Assembly: GCA_947034885.2 (NCBI GenBank)
Contig: OX344750.2
Coordinates: 31,606,821 to 31,670,820 of the forward strand
DNA length: 64,000 bases
Source: Thuidium tamariscinum
Taxonomy: Eukaryota > Streptophyta > Bryopsida > Hypnales > Thuidiaceae
Reading direction: 5' to 3'
Shown here in pieces: positions 49,331 through 61,886 of this stretch; position 1 is the first letter of the stretch, and each line of letters starts with the position of its first letter. Under the pieces are notes generated by a model. It did no database searches. It was not told the DNA's origin and saw nothing but the letters and a program-made list of their open reading frames with translations. The position numbers and the translations under genes were made by a program.

Positions 49331-49547
49331 TACTTGTTTTAAAAGAATAGTTGAACGTACAATGACATTCATTTTGGATACATTTTGATGCCCAATCAAT
49401 CATAAGAAACAATATGAGTCTCTAATATTTTTAGTTAATCCAGAAAGTCATAAGGTCGTTTTTCTTTCAATCAAACATACCATTTTCAATTCAAACAATA
49501 GAAAAAATTTCCTTTTCTTACATGTAACTAAAATTTGTTGAAAATGC

Positions 49548-52500
49548 CTAAGCTTGTTCAATAATCCTACCATGTAATTGTAATATGCGCTCCCGTTTGA
49601 TGCTATCATTCATTTCAAAAGCAATTCTTAATCCTTCCCTTCTAGCTCCATCAAGGATTGGACCAATCTTCACGAATTTGTGTTGCAAGTAACTCAAAGG
49701 CCTAAAACAACTGTCATCGACTACAGCCATTCGGTCTGTATATATCAAATGCATCTCTGTAATGGGTTCTACAGAGTCTGTTCCCTTCCTAACTAGTACT
49801 TTGTGCCGCCTCCTTTGGCCATTTGTTTTTTTTGTTCGATAAAGGTAGTAATAAGTCATTCCAAAAAACACGTGCATTTCGCTTTTATACCATATATAGA
49901 TGAATTGAGATACTTGGGCTTTCATAGGTACATACTCTAAGTCATCCGCCTTGACAATGACATCATCTCCAACCTCATATAGCACTCCCCGTAGCATGCA
50001 CTTTTGAATGTGTGTGTACACATATGTTCCCCAATCCTGTACTTTAAAATGAAGTTGTAAGAAGTTAGCTAACCTAGCATCGGCAGCTTTAGGGCGCGCT
50101 CTCCTACCCTTCTTTGTTCCAATTAAAATCCCTTTGGAAATGGCTGTAGACAAACACATTGTCTCCAGTGCACTTTTTAACAATTTGTCAATGTTTTGGG
50201 CAGCATCAATGGTAGTGCAAGAAAGAAAGTGTTTCTTGTGCTAGGCTGGACAACGAGAAGTGTTATAGTTGTTTTCTTCATTTTGATAATGAGGCAAATG
50301 CAAATACTCATGAAATTGAATAAGTGCTCTTCCAGACATACCAATCACATCGCTCTCTGCACATACACTTTTTTCTACACTTTGAAATTGTTTTCGACTG
50401 TAGAATTTGATGAATGTTTGTTCCACTTGTTTGTTGTTGGAGTGTATATTTTGGTATTTTTGAACCTCTCTTTCATAAGGAAAAGACCAATATACATCTG
50501 AGTGTCCAAATCTAAAGATATCCTCCAAAATGTGTCCTACACCTGCAACGTGCTCTAAAGGTCTTCCATTTGGTCCATAAGTATCTTCTGAAAGAATTTG
50601 CCACGTTTGAAGCAATAGTCTTACATTTTGGAGGTCTACAGTTGTCCATCCTTTACTGCGAGTCTCATTGAAAATGTAATGTGAAATATCAATAAGATAC
50701 AATCCCATGTTTAGGAGTTTGGAATCCATAGGTTCATCCTTGTTCAATGCATATAATACACTTGGTAGCACCCACTGAATAAATTTTTGATTTTCTTCTG
50801 CCATGAAAGAATTCCTATACTCAAATAGATCATTAGGCCACCGTCCCCCTCTTAACTCACAAGGGCATGACTCTTCCACTGCTATACACATTTTTGATAA
50901 TATTGTTTGTTTATCTGTATCTTCACCAATCCATGTGAACAAGTTCTTGATGTATGTCTTGAAAATGTTCAAGCCCATGATGTACATTACATCAAACACA
51001 AGGTCAAGGGAAAGGTCAAATCCATATAGATGATATAGTATCCATAGAGGGGACTTTCCACAAACACCAGTTCTTTGTCCATGACTAGTGAACGTACTTT
51101 TCGGATAAGGAGGCAACTGGTTCCAAATACGCACATCTTGCCATAGCTCTGCAACGTTACGTCTTTCAGGAGGATGGTGAATTTGCTCACGATTATGGCC
51201 ATATACATAATGACCATCTTGTACCTCTGAATGCATTTTGTACCTTCTACACGCCGACTTTCCAGATTGTTTCAACTTCCCCATTTTGCATTGAGCCAGA
51301 TGGTCCCCTATCACAAGCATCAACATTGCCCTTATCTTTGAGTCTCCTGGTATATTTGGGAAGTGTTCACTCATAAGAGACCGCGGGTAATTTACGTTGA
51401 AACCATCGCAATACAAATCTTGCAACTCTTTAATGAATGGTTCTAGTAACTTCACCATGGATTCTTTGATTTTTCTATCTAACACTGAGTTTGCACCACT
51501 TGTTTTGGGGATGAATGATGTTGGAATGAAAAGCACAGGAATGAGTTCAATTGGATTTGTTTTTCCTGCATTTAATATGGCAACTTCTAAAACCCAACTG
51601 CTTCAATTGTGGCGCTTTGAAATAGTAAATCCATCCCAATGAGCAGCCAATGCTACATTCCGTGGATCACCTTGTATCATCTTTTTCATAGATGATATTT
51701 TTTCCAAACAATTCCAACAATCAAAATTGTATTCTTTTGTTTCTTCATTCCAAGCAGAATTCAAATAATTACGTTTATATGGAAATGTAGAATGCCCCAT
51801 TCCACATTTCTTACACATTACTGGCAATTCCCACTCTCGTTCAGGGTTCCACCAATCTTGGTAAATTCGGAACTTCTCCCCATTCCAAAAGTCTTCTATA
51901 TGTTCAGGAGCATTGTTTGCAGACTTCCCAATCCAACAGTCCTTGTTTTTCCACAAGCTTAACATTCTTTTGGAATATGATTTAGAGCGCATAAGATTTT
52001 GCAATTGACTTCCTATAGGCAAGTAATCAATTGGAATCATGTCTTTTCTTGTCACATTGCACATTGTGCAAGTTTCAACATGAATATGACAATCTCGTTT
52101 GATTTTTGGTGGATTGCATGTACAATGAACAACATTGTCTCCTTCATATACATCTTCAGCATTGGGTTCAAGGATGATGGCATCATGTACATTTTCTTCA
52201 GTAGAACCAATACACATTCAATACCTTTTTGGGTTTACCATTCCTCTAATTTTGTACATTTTCATCAATTTCTTCCACGAATTGATAACTTGCCCTTCAT
52301 CTAGTTCTCCTTTCCATTGTCTGGCCATTCCTCTGAAAATGGCACCGAATTTTGGGTCTTTGTCATGAATATCTAGAGGTTGCAATCCATCAAATAAATG
52401 GCGCATGATGGAATCTTGGCACGAGATTGGACAATTAAAAGAATCCCAATTACTTTTCATTTTAATGAATGCATATCTCAAAGCATCCAAAGAATGTTCA

Positions 52501-52946
52501 CCTTCTTCTTCATTTGGAATATCTTGTAGTGGATCACCACCTACAGTACCCACATCGTCTGACATATCATGAGCTGCGTCACCTTGTTCATCCTCTATGT
52601 CATTTGCAATGTCATTTTGAATGTCATCTATAATGTCATTTGCCAAACGAGCTACATTATCCTCCAAAACATCATTGTTTTCATTGTGCTCATTCATTTC
52701 ATCCTCTGTTCTATTTTCTTCACTATTTTCATGAGAACTAGTCATTCTTTCAGGCTCCGACACATCATCAGGAGGTGGTGCATCAAGTCTTTGTCTATCA
52801 TGGAGTATATTTTCATTAATACGCGCACGTCTTTCAGCTTCAACTTTGTGCCTATCATATGTTGCTTTCCAAACACGCCTCCCTCCAAGACAATGGAACC
52901 AACAAGTGCATAATACTTTTCTGAGCCTTCGTGGAGGTCGTGCCAT
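49548..52946 (-). pseudogene. CACTA/EnSpm (tnp2-type) transposase with three in-frame stops
   Basis: A single minus-strand frame of about 1130 codons from ATG at 52944-52946, interrupted only by TGA (52218-52220), TGA (51603-51605) and TAG (50241-50243). N-terminus: arginine-rich (RRLRKVLCTC), then a long acidic spacer. Next come a cysteine-rich stretch (HCTCNPPKIKRDCHIHVETC, then CNVTRKDMIPIDYLPIGSQL) and a CxxC...CxxC pair (CKKCGMG, CWNC). The core has AAHWDGFTISKRHN directly before the second stop, with the putative catalytic Asp, then GDHLAQCKMGKLKQSGKSACRRY (landmark, second Asp region). After that comes a long helical region ending in HSDVYWSFPYERE, the DUF4218-like end of tnp2 proteins. 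These features match tnp2-type transposases, which use a DDE/RNase-H-like fold to move CACTA elements. No frameshift seen; splicing across the stops was considered, but the sequence stays coherent over each of them. Confidence 0.8.
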
Positions 52947-52949
52947 TGC

Positions 52950-53593
52950 AACAATGTTGACTTCTAGAAATGAATATTTTCCTATCTTCGAAAATGAATA
53001 ATAAATATATTTCTTTTCAGTTCATATTTATATATTTGGAAGTTGTAAACAAATGTTGGTTGGTAGTACTTTTATATTTTTTCAATCATAATTTTTTTAC
53101 TTTTTGTATGTGCATTTTTAAAACAAAAAGTAAATGTATTAGTCCTTTTACTTTAAACACATATTAAAATAAAACCACCACTATGTAGAACATGAATTGA
53201 GCAAAGCTAGTATACGAGCGTAGAGCTGGAGCGTGGAGCATAGGATCTGTATAGTGATATAAAACTACAATCATGTTGGTGTGATATTACTATATATAAA
53301 AAAATAGTTTTATTTTATCAATAGTACTTGAAATTTCCTTGGGGACTTGACAAGGTGATTAGTATTACGTGAAGATACTAAGCATACAAAGAGAAAATGA
53401 AATTATTATTAATGTTAATATCTGTAATTTTGAGTGAAATATTGGTAGTTAAACATTACTTGTTAAGCGTACCTATTTGTGCAAAGTAGAATGCAATGAG
53501 TACCAATGAGAACATCTAGTACGTTTCATTTTTTTGTGTAAAAATTGAATTACTAAAAGATTGTTTATAATGCTATAGAAATGAACCCGTTAC
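52950..53593. other. Upstream region of the CACTA transposase
   Basis: AT-rich and noncoding; includes direct repeat R4 copy 1 (about 53,080-53,200). The divergent position would suit a promoter, but no specific element was recognised. Confidence 0.4.
53080..53200 (+). repeat. Direct repeat R4, copy 1
   Basis: Similar to about 59,385-59,500: TCCTTTTACTTTAAA, then CCACCACTAT.TAGAA.ATG.ATTG in both. It lies just upstream of the transposase gene. Confidence 0.55.
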
Positions 53594-54429
53594 TTAACTC
53601 CTAAGTGCCAATCAACCATATATGGTCGATTTGAAATTTTAGGCTCATTATGGACTAGGTAGTTAAGGACTTATGCCCGTTTTAAAAAATTTAATGGGCA
53701 ATTCTTAAGGTTAACTATTGAAAACATTCATTTTTTACTGAAAAATGGACAAATATGAATTAGAAAGGTTCTCAAAGGCATATACATACCAATAGTTAAA
53801 GAAAGAAGCTTGTAAATTGACTTGATTTTTCCGGCTTTGAGGGAAGTTTAACAATTTTTTTTATATAAGATCTAAGAAATTGTACTCATCCATTTGCTTT
53901 ACCATTGATCCCAATGGAAAGAATAAAGTGTTTTTGTGTTTTTTACCATTGAAAATTTGAACATGCAAGTACTAATTTGGAGTTATTTGTCATTTCTACT
54001 TTTAAATGAAATTGCATTTCAACAATTGCAACTTTTCAAGGTATATTTTGCATTGAATTCGATAGCTATTCATGTAAAATTAAGTTTTTTGAAAGTGCAC
54101 TCTAGCATCCTAAGACTATTTGTAGTTGTTTAGGGTATATGCAAAATGCATTCTAAAACATTGTGGCGAGAGGCATCATACTAAAAATTAGAAAATGTAC
54201 ATTTTCCTTGCTATAATCTCACAATTACTATGCAATTTTTCACTCAAAATTGGTTTGCATTCTAAAAAACAAGTTCTTCAAACATCTGTATGGTTGGATT
54301 TTGAAAAGGAAACAATTTACTTCATTGGGGATATTTATAAACCCATGCTCTTTCTTCTTAGTCAAGTATATATTGGGAAGGCTTGGGCATTTAGAAATGA
54401 AGATGGAGCTCTAGTGCCATAAGCGCAAT

Positions 54430-54650
54430 TAATATAGTTGAGTTCAGTAAACCAAAAGTAATTTTTTCCAAATTTCAAGTTGTAAATCATTTTTTGAAAG
54501 CGTGATGGTGTTAAAAAAAATTCCATTTTCCATATTTTATTAAAGATTTTGATATATTTAATTTAGGAATTCTATAAAATCTCTATTTCTTTAAAATAAA
54601 ACAAAAAATAGAAATAATTCAAAAAATCAAATAGTAATGGATTCAGTGTG
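54430..54650 (+). repeat. Direct repeat R3, copy 2
   Basis: Partner of 49085-49330; see there. Confidence 0.6.
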
Positions 54651-57600
54651 GTGTACATTATATTGACAACTTCGTATATTTAGCCTATCTTATCAAAATT
54701 TATTTGTTTTCAAAATAGAAAGCATATTTTTTAGACAAATTTTTGTTATATTTTTGTTATTTATCTTTATACTCAATCTTCCATAAATATTAGAAGTTTG
54801 AATGTAGATAATTATATTGTAATATGAACATTTGACACTTATCCGTGACACTTATGAAAATTGATCTCAATAATAAATAACGTTGTAACATATAACATTT
54901 ACAAAATTTCCACTACAATTATACATAATGTTCATTATATTAAAAGATTAAAGTGAAAAATTGTAAATCTCCATTCATCTAGGCTAGTTGAAAAACAGAA
55001 AACATAGTAGGTCACTGAGGTTTTGCCACATTCTAAGATTTACTTGCTCTTGAAGTATTTGGATATTCATCATGATTCATATGACAGCATTATTTAGATA
55101 TTAGTTCTACAAATTTCTCAAGGTCTTACTTGCATTCTTAGCATCTTTGAATTCTAAAACTTTTCCAAATTTATCAAAACAAAATTAATGAAATAGGGAG
55201 CTAAACATTTCATATTACTTAATGTTGAACACTTACAGTGTATACTTTATAAGAATAAGAATTTGTAGGACGTAATTGAGATTTTAACATCTATGGAAGT
55301 AATACTAATAGAAAGGTTATTGTATGATGCTTTAGAATGATTCTACTATTTTATTTTTCTTATGTGGATACTTCAAAAAGTTGTAAAAGTCACATATTAT
55401 AATGTGCCTACATAATGTACCAAATTCTCTTAGATATAAAGGAGTTAAAGATTTTTATAATATTTGATGAACATTTGCCTAGCACTCTATATTCTAGTAC
55501 ATCAGATGCAACTTTAGAGCACTACTACCTATTTCAATGAACATTTAATTAAATTCAACTTGATTTTATACAAATTTAATCTATTGAGTTCATATAAAAG
55601 TTTACTTGCAAAAAACAAGTTTTGTTTCTTTCACAAGTGACTGACAAATTTAACCTTGAAATGCTATAGTAGACAAATAATGTTTTTTGAATGATTTTTG
55701 AACTTGTCCATAGAAATATAAAAATGTATCTATTTATTCAAAGAACCTAATTATTTTTTTGTAAATTTCTTGTTTTTGAGGCTTCATCCTTCTAAGGTTC
55801 ATTCAAAAAAGATATGGCTCAATTACTAATGTAATAAAATGATTGAGATTTCTTAGATAATTAAGTACATTTTTTTTAATGTACTCACATGTGCCAAACT
55901 AGTATATAAATACCAACTATAAGCTTTCAATCCTTGACATCTAATTTTAGACAATAAAGAAATTTATATTTTTGTTTCTTTCTCATTATTTCTTGAATGA
56001 AGGTCATCCTAATTTGTGGAGATACTTTGTCATATTATTGTCCTATCTAATGGTTGGATTTGGTATTCTTGGAGTACAAATTTTTTTTAAATTACAAATG
56101 TAGAAGTATGTCAAGTGGCTGACCAAATGGAAAATGCATTGATTCTAATTCAACATTTTATTTGTTAAAATGAGGTATTACATTCGAAGAGCACAATTTT
56201 TTTTAAATCACCTTCTCGAGAGAAGCTCATTTCAAATCCATTCTAATAAGTAGTCATTAAAAAAAATGACAATATTTTGCTTTTGTACAAATCTTGAAGG
56301 AATTTTTAAAAATTTCTTTCAAAATTCCAAAAAGAAATCAGTGATAGCATTGTTGAATCTACTTGTAGAGATGGAATCTAAAATTAAAATCTAAACTTTT
56401 ATTTGGATCTCAATTCCAAAATATTGTTCCAAATCATACTACATATTGAATTTTCCCAAATTGTCAATTTTGAACAAGACTAGATGTTTAGGGGGATGAC
56501 AAAGGGAACTTTAAAAAACTCGTAGGAATTTTTCTATAGAGTTATGTTTTTATTATGTAGCCCGGTAGGCATTCAATTTCCACTCAAAACTTGTCAATAA
56601 CTTTTTGAGTTCAATTTTTTTTCCAATCTTACCAATATTTGTTGAAAGCTTAGCAGTGTTCCATATTTTATTAGTGTAATCCACATTTGTTAATATCATT
56701 TGGACATGTTTTGTTTCATAGTGGAATAAAATGTCCAACTTATTCCAAGTACATCATTACAATCATATACACATGCAATAAATATAGCACAAAGATTTAT
56801 ATACATTTATGTTTTTCTTTTATATCTTCATTTCTGTTTTTAGATAATCAAGTGTGAGTTTCTATAGAAGAAAGATTTGGCTCAATTACTAATGTAATAA
56901 AAATACTATAATGCTAGACCTTCTAATTTCTAGAATATAATTTTGTTTTCAGGGTGTTTTTTTAGTATCCAACATTCCAACCCTCCAAACTTATCCTCCA
57001 CTACCAAAGAGAAGTCAAGAAAATTTTCACAATTTTAACTACATACACTAGAAGATACATATGTTTGAAGTCAATAAGCACGAGGAAGAAAGACATCCAT
57101 AAGTTTCAACTACACATTATTCATTCTCTTCTTTTATATTCAACTATGTGTACTTCTTGCTCTCTATCTTCACAATCTATATACATTATGTTACCTTCAA
57201 GTACCAACCAAAAAAATTAGTTTAAGGTATAAAATATTTCAAATTCTTTATAAAAATTAATACATTTGAAATTCCTTATAACGCATTTGTAATTTTTCTT
57301 AAACCTTATTTCTAAAAGTTATATATGCAATTTATAAATGACAAACATGATAAATCTAATTATACAAGTGTCACCCATGTACATCTACCTTTCAAACAAA
57401 TTTCTCTTGATTAAAATAACTCCATTTTTTTAAGTCATCAAGTTTGGTATGAAATCCATTCTAAGTAATTTTGAAATTCTTGTACAATGTGGACATCAAA
57501 ATTTTACTGTTTATTATTATTAAAGAAATGACATATATTGATGCTAGAATAGGGGTATTATGTTCATTCATAGTTTCATATGAACACAATCTGAAACCAT

Positions 57601-57884
57601 TGGTGCATTCCATACATGTCTTTAATAATGGTAGAACGTGGTCTTCATATACAAATGGCTTCGAATACTACCAGTTTCTTCATTAATTGTCATCATTCAC
57701 TTGTTCTTGTTAGAAAGCCCTTTTTCCATCAATTTTTTTTGAAACCTACCATTTCTATTCCAAACTTAAACAATTTTTGTTCCATATCTTACCATAAATT
57801 CTTATCCTGCTCTACTGTAAGAAAGCATATAATTTTTTAGACAAACTCTAATCAAATAAATTGCAAAGTTTTTCAATGGAAGTG
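54651..57884. other. AT-rich DNA inside the composite, nothing recognised
   Basis: No protein-like frame longer than about 60 codons and no element ends noticed. Confidence 0.5.
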
Positions 57885-58115
57885 AAGAAACAGGTTTGTT
57901 CACACCTGATTTGCTACATCTTTGGGCTTCACATCTTCTTAAATTAAAATATTTTTACTATTGATTTTTATTTTCTATTTTCAAAGTGTTTATAAATTCA
58001 ATGGAGATTCTATACAACAATATTCAATAAAAAAAATTTAATTTCCACTTATTAAATAATTGTTAAATAGATAAAAAATCAAGAGTAACGCACAAACTGA
58101 ATTATAAAAACATTT
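57885..58115 (+). repeat. Direct repeat R5, copy 1
   Basis: Similar to 61887-62113: TTGTTCACA, CTTCTTAAATTAA.ATATTT.TACTATTGATTTT, ATTAAATAATTGTTAAATAGA, AAAAATCAAGAGTAACG.ACAA. It lacks the TTAA terminus that follows copy 2. Confidence 0.7.
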
Positions 58116-59384
58116 ATTGTTGAATTGAAACAAAATGAACCAATAATAAGAATGTTGTACAAAACAAACTTGAACTTCTTTAAAAAAGAAAAGTAATCGT
58201 GTAGAAATCGCATTTAGAATTATATACTACAAGTTAGTATTTTAAAAAGATGCATACATTGCCAGAAATCCAACATTGTCAAATAGAATGCATCACAATG
58301 GTTAGATTTAGACAAATGTATATTTTTTAATCCAAAATTCAATAATTAAAGCAATTCAAGTCTTTTGTAGTTTATAGTATTATTTGGACCTTCAGTTGCA
58401 TAACTTTCATTCTATTGTACCAATTCAAGTATATATTATATTTCCAAAATTAATGTGATTTCTTGTTTCTAAATAGAGTTTTGGAACAATACGTTAGAAA
58501 TTAAGATTAACCAAGCCTACCTCAAATCCCAAGACTTTTCTTTAGGATCTTCAAGAGTTTAAGATGTACATCATGACTTCCAAGAGACTTTTGAACTTAT
58601 ACAAGTCTATCTAAAAGCCCAAGAGTTCTCTCTAAGAACTTCAAGACTTTAGGATTTATATAATGAATTATAATTTCAAAAACTTTTAAAATTTTAAGGC
58701 TACTGAGTACTAGAATTGTTGTTCATGAACTTCAGGGCTTCGTGGTTTATATTATCACTTCCACTATTTTAGAAACCCTTGAACTTGTATCTCACAAACA
58801 CAAAATTCATTTCAAATCCATTACAAAGAAAAAAAATTAGTATATAATGATTTTGAATCTTATTGTATTGCTTGTAATTTATACTTTCTATGATGGAGAT
58901 ACAATAAGATTATAACTGAAACTAATGCTAATGTTTTGGACCTTCCATTATAAGCCAATTCGAATTAGAAAAAAATTGAAAATGTGGAGTTCAATCCTTC
59001 AATGTCCAAATTTTCCCAAGTATGTTTTGACTATGAAAAAATAGCATAGACTCATAGTTCTACCTTGTATATTATATCCACTACCAAAAGATTGATGAAG
59101 CAAATTTAAAAAATATATATATAATTGTGTAGACGTCTACAAAGCTTGATTATTAGTAGGCATACCAATGTTCATTGTGAAATTGCATAGGAGTTGAGAA
59201 TTTATAACAAGAGAAATACATATAAGCTATTTTTTATATCATGCTTCTCCCTAAAATGTTTGATAGATTTTTTTACAAGAGTTTTTTGGGATTGGTGGTG
59301 AAATGAACAACTAGAAATTATGTGAGCACAATAAACTGCACTTCCAAAAACCTTGAAGTTCTAATCAACTATGTTGTAAGGATT
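58116..59384. other. AT-rich DNA inside the composite, nothing recognised
   Basis: Short frames only. Confidence 0.5.
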
Positions 59385-59500
59385 TTTTTTTTTAACTTTC
59401 TGGGTGTGTATTTTTAAATTTAAAAAATTAAATAAATGTACCATTCCTTTTACTTTAAAGAGATACAAAAGTAATTCCACCACTATATAGAATATGGATT
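59385..59500 (+). repeat. Direct repeat R4, copy 2
   Basis: Partner of 53080-53200; lies upstream of the zinc-ribbon gene. Confidence 0.55.
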
Positions 59501-59680
59501 GGACTTAAAGACTAGATTACTTGAGTTACAAGTCCAAGTTTGAACTTCCTTTTCTATATTATGAATTTACTATGATGTACTTGAAGTGAAAGCAACCTCA
59601 CTTCAATCATAATCCAATCCTTTTTCTATTAATTGCGCTTTGAATACTACTTGAAATTTAAAAGTAGGTTAATCACATAC

Positions 59681-60275
59681 TATTACAAACCTCCAGTAAT
59701 GAACTCCAATCAAATACACAATATATAATTATGAACACAAATATAACATAAGGAGTTCAAACCACCCGACTATAGAGAGAGATCAATCTACCAAAGATAA
59801 TCTCCTCACCCCCAAGCTCCGCCTTATATACTATCAAATAAGACTATAAGTCCTTAATATAGAGTAGGACTTCTTTTTCCTACTTTTGGCTTTCTAACCT
59901 TGTTTCTATCCAAAATTAGCCATTAAAGTAAAAGTCCTAGTTATCCTTTTCTAATCATATCTTGTCTTAATCTTTATCTTCTACTTGGAGTTATCTAACT
60001 CCAAGTTCCACATACTTCTTCTTGTCTGGGAGTTGTTTAACTCCAATGCATTAGTCATCCAAGTGGAGTTGTCTAACTCCACTGCATAAATCCACCCTCT
60101 GGAGATCTCTATCTCCGGGCAATCCCTGTTTATCCACTAATGCACATTTCATCATGAATTAGTCCATGATCCATAAATGCATTCATCCATCAAAGGTCAT
60201 GACACAATCATACATTCATTTATCTATCAATGCATTCATCCATCCAAGGTTTGAAGGGTCACAAGGGTCATGACA
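59681..60275 (-). repeat. Probable solo LTR, copy 2 (LTR-retrotransposon kin, fossil)
   Basis: About 595 bp, partner of 38872-39490. On the minus strand it begins TGTCATGACCC, contains a TATATAAGG promoter-like box and ends GGAGGTTTGTAATA. No internal coding part nearby. It sits about 180 bp upstream of the zinc-ribbon gene, inside the composite, so it inserted after or together with it. Confidence 0.6.
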
Positions 60276-60455
60276 CATACAAAATAAAAGTATAAGCTTT
60301 TGTAAAGTTTATTATATAAACCTTTCACATAATTCAAATACACAATTGATTTATATATACTATTGATAATTATATGTTAAATAGTTGAAGCATCATATAT
60401 TGTTTGGAAGTAGCCATAGTCATTTTAAATTGTCTGTCTGTCTTCTATTCTTACC

Positions 60456-61790
60456 ATGGCTAACCTTCTGGAATTATGTTCCCGTTGTGATCACAAATTC
60501 AAAAGTAGGTCATACAAATATTGTCCTATGTGTGGTGCTCGACGTTTACCGTTTGTAGTGGAGGGTTCCTCAACGGACGAAAGAGAAGTAGAAACTATTG
60601 TAGAGAGTCATAGGTCACATGCTCTTCCCATTCCTACATATGAACAAATCTATATTCATCATCCCAAGACCTTGAAAGAAGAAGGCAAGTTGTACGGGAA
60701 GAAATTTCTTATGGCATATTACCTTGACGAGTACTACAAGTTCCTAAACAACCAGTTGAAGGCAAAACTCTGGTTGCAGGAACACAGTTTAACAAATCAA
60801 AACGTTCAAGAGAGTCGAGTGCAATGGAGGACCATGTTGAAGGCAATTTGTGAGGCAAGGTCAATAGAAATGGAGTTGTTGGATTTTGGAAAAGTCCAAA
60901 TACCTTGGCGACCAAAAGAAATTTACAACTACTTGTTGGAGTATACTGAGAACCTGAGGAAGTATGAAAAAAGCAAACACATGAAGACAATAGAGGTAAG
61001 CTTTTTTGGATAACTTTTTTTTATATTTTTCTGTGATTGTAGATTTTGTATATAATTGTCAATCATAAGACAAACATTTTGTAAAAAATTAAAATAATAA
61101 ACTAGGAATCTGTTGCATTTTGGTGTCATTGCATAAATCTTTGTTTATGTGTAATTGTTCATTTTGAATATTGGATGTCTTTTACCTTATCCGTTTGTGG
61201 CTTTTGAAATGTATTTTCTATGATGAAATTTGTAGAGGACTCCTGGAGAAGTGGGCAATCCTGAAATTCAAGAACGCTTATTACAATTGGAAGCTGTAGG
61301 AACTCAAACTATAAGGGTATTGAATTTTCAATGATCACTGTGTATTAATCATGTCATCTTCATTTTATTTCAGTGTATGCTTCTTTGTTTTAATAATTTC
61401 TAATGATGGGATGTTTGGCAGACTGAAATTGAGGACAATGTACAAGAGCCACCTTTAGAACCTCAAGAAGAACTGGAGCCACAACGTTAAAGGCGAAAAA
61501 CAAGGAAGGCAATAGAAGGAGATTTCCAACGCAAGAGGAAGGCTAAAGGAAAGGCTAAAGGAAAGGCTCCCGCAGAAGATGTTGAACACGTAGATGACAT
61601 AGCATTGAAAGATGCTGAAACAACCATCCTTCGTCATTATCAATACAGTAGAGTCGACGACATAGCAAGTCATATAGATGCAGCTATTGACCAACTGAAT
61701 GTTATGGAGGGAACAAATCGATACAACAAATGGAAGATATATGAATACCGCAAGAAGGTCATGAAGTTAGCTCACAAGTTAAATAATTGA
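60456..61790 (+). pseudogene. Zinc-ribbon protein gene, three exons, one in-frame stop
   Basis: Exon 1 (60456-60995, 180 codons) begins MANLLELCSRCDHKFKS and has a C4 zinc ribbon: CSRC and CPMC, 17 residues apart (residues 8-29). The rest is helical and rich in Lys/Glu (YLDEYYKFLNNQL, WLQEHSLTNQ). Exon 2 (61236-61316) and exon 3 (from 61422) are joined by GT-AG introns that keep the frame. Exon 3 meets TAA at 61488-61490 after PLEPQEELEPQR, but the same frame then stays open for 99 codons to a stop at 61788-61790: a basic stretch (RRKTRK, KRKAKGKAKGKA; likely nuclear) and a helical tail (SHIDAAIDQLNVMEG). So the stop is probably a nonsense change, or the short 229-residue form is used. Family not recognised; CACTA elements often encode a second DNA-binding protein, which is my best guess. 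Confidence 0.6.
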
Positions 61791-61886
61791 GAATTAATAG
61801 ATGTTTGAGCTTAGTATTCTGTAATTCAAGACCACTTATAAGTATGGATATCGTTTGGATTGCAAGGTATTGTCATTAGAAACGAA

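Noticed and set aside
21720-52946. Alternative nuclear genetic code or organelle-style RNA editing
   Set aside because: The clear host gene uses a normal stop and has none inside; transposon decay at methylated cytosines is a simpler reading for most stops.
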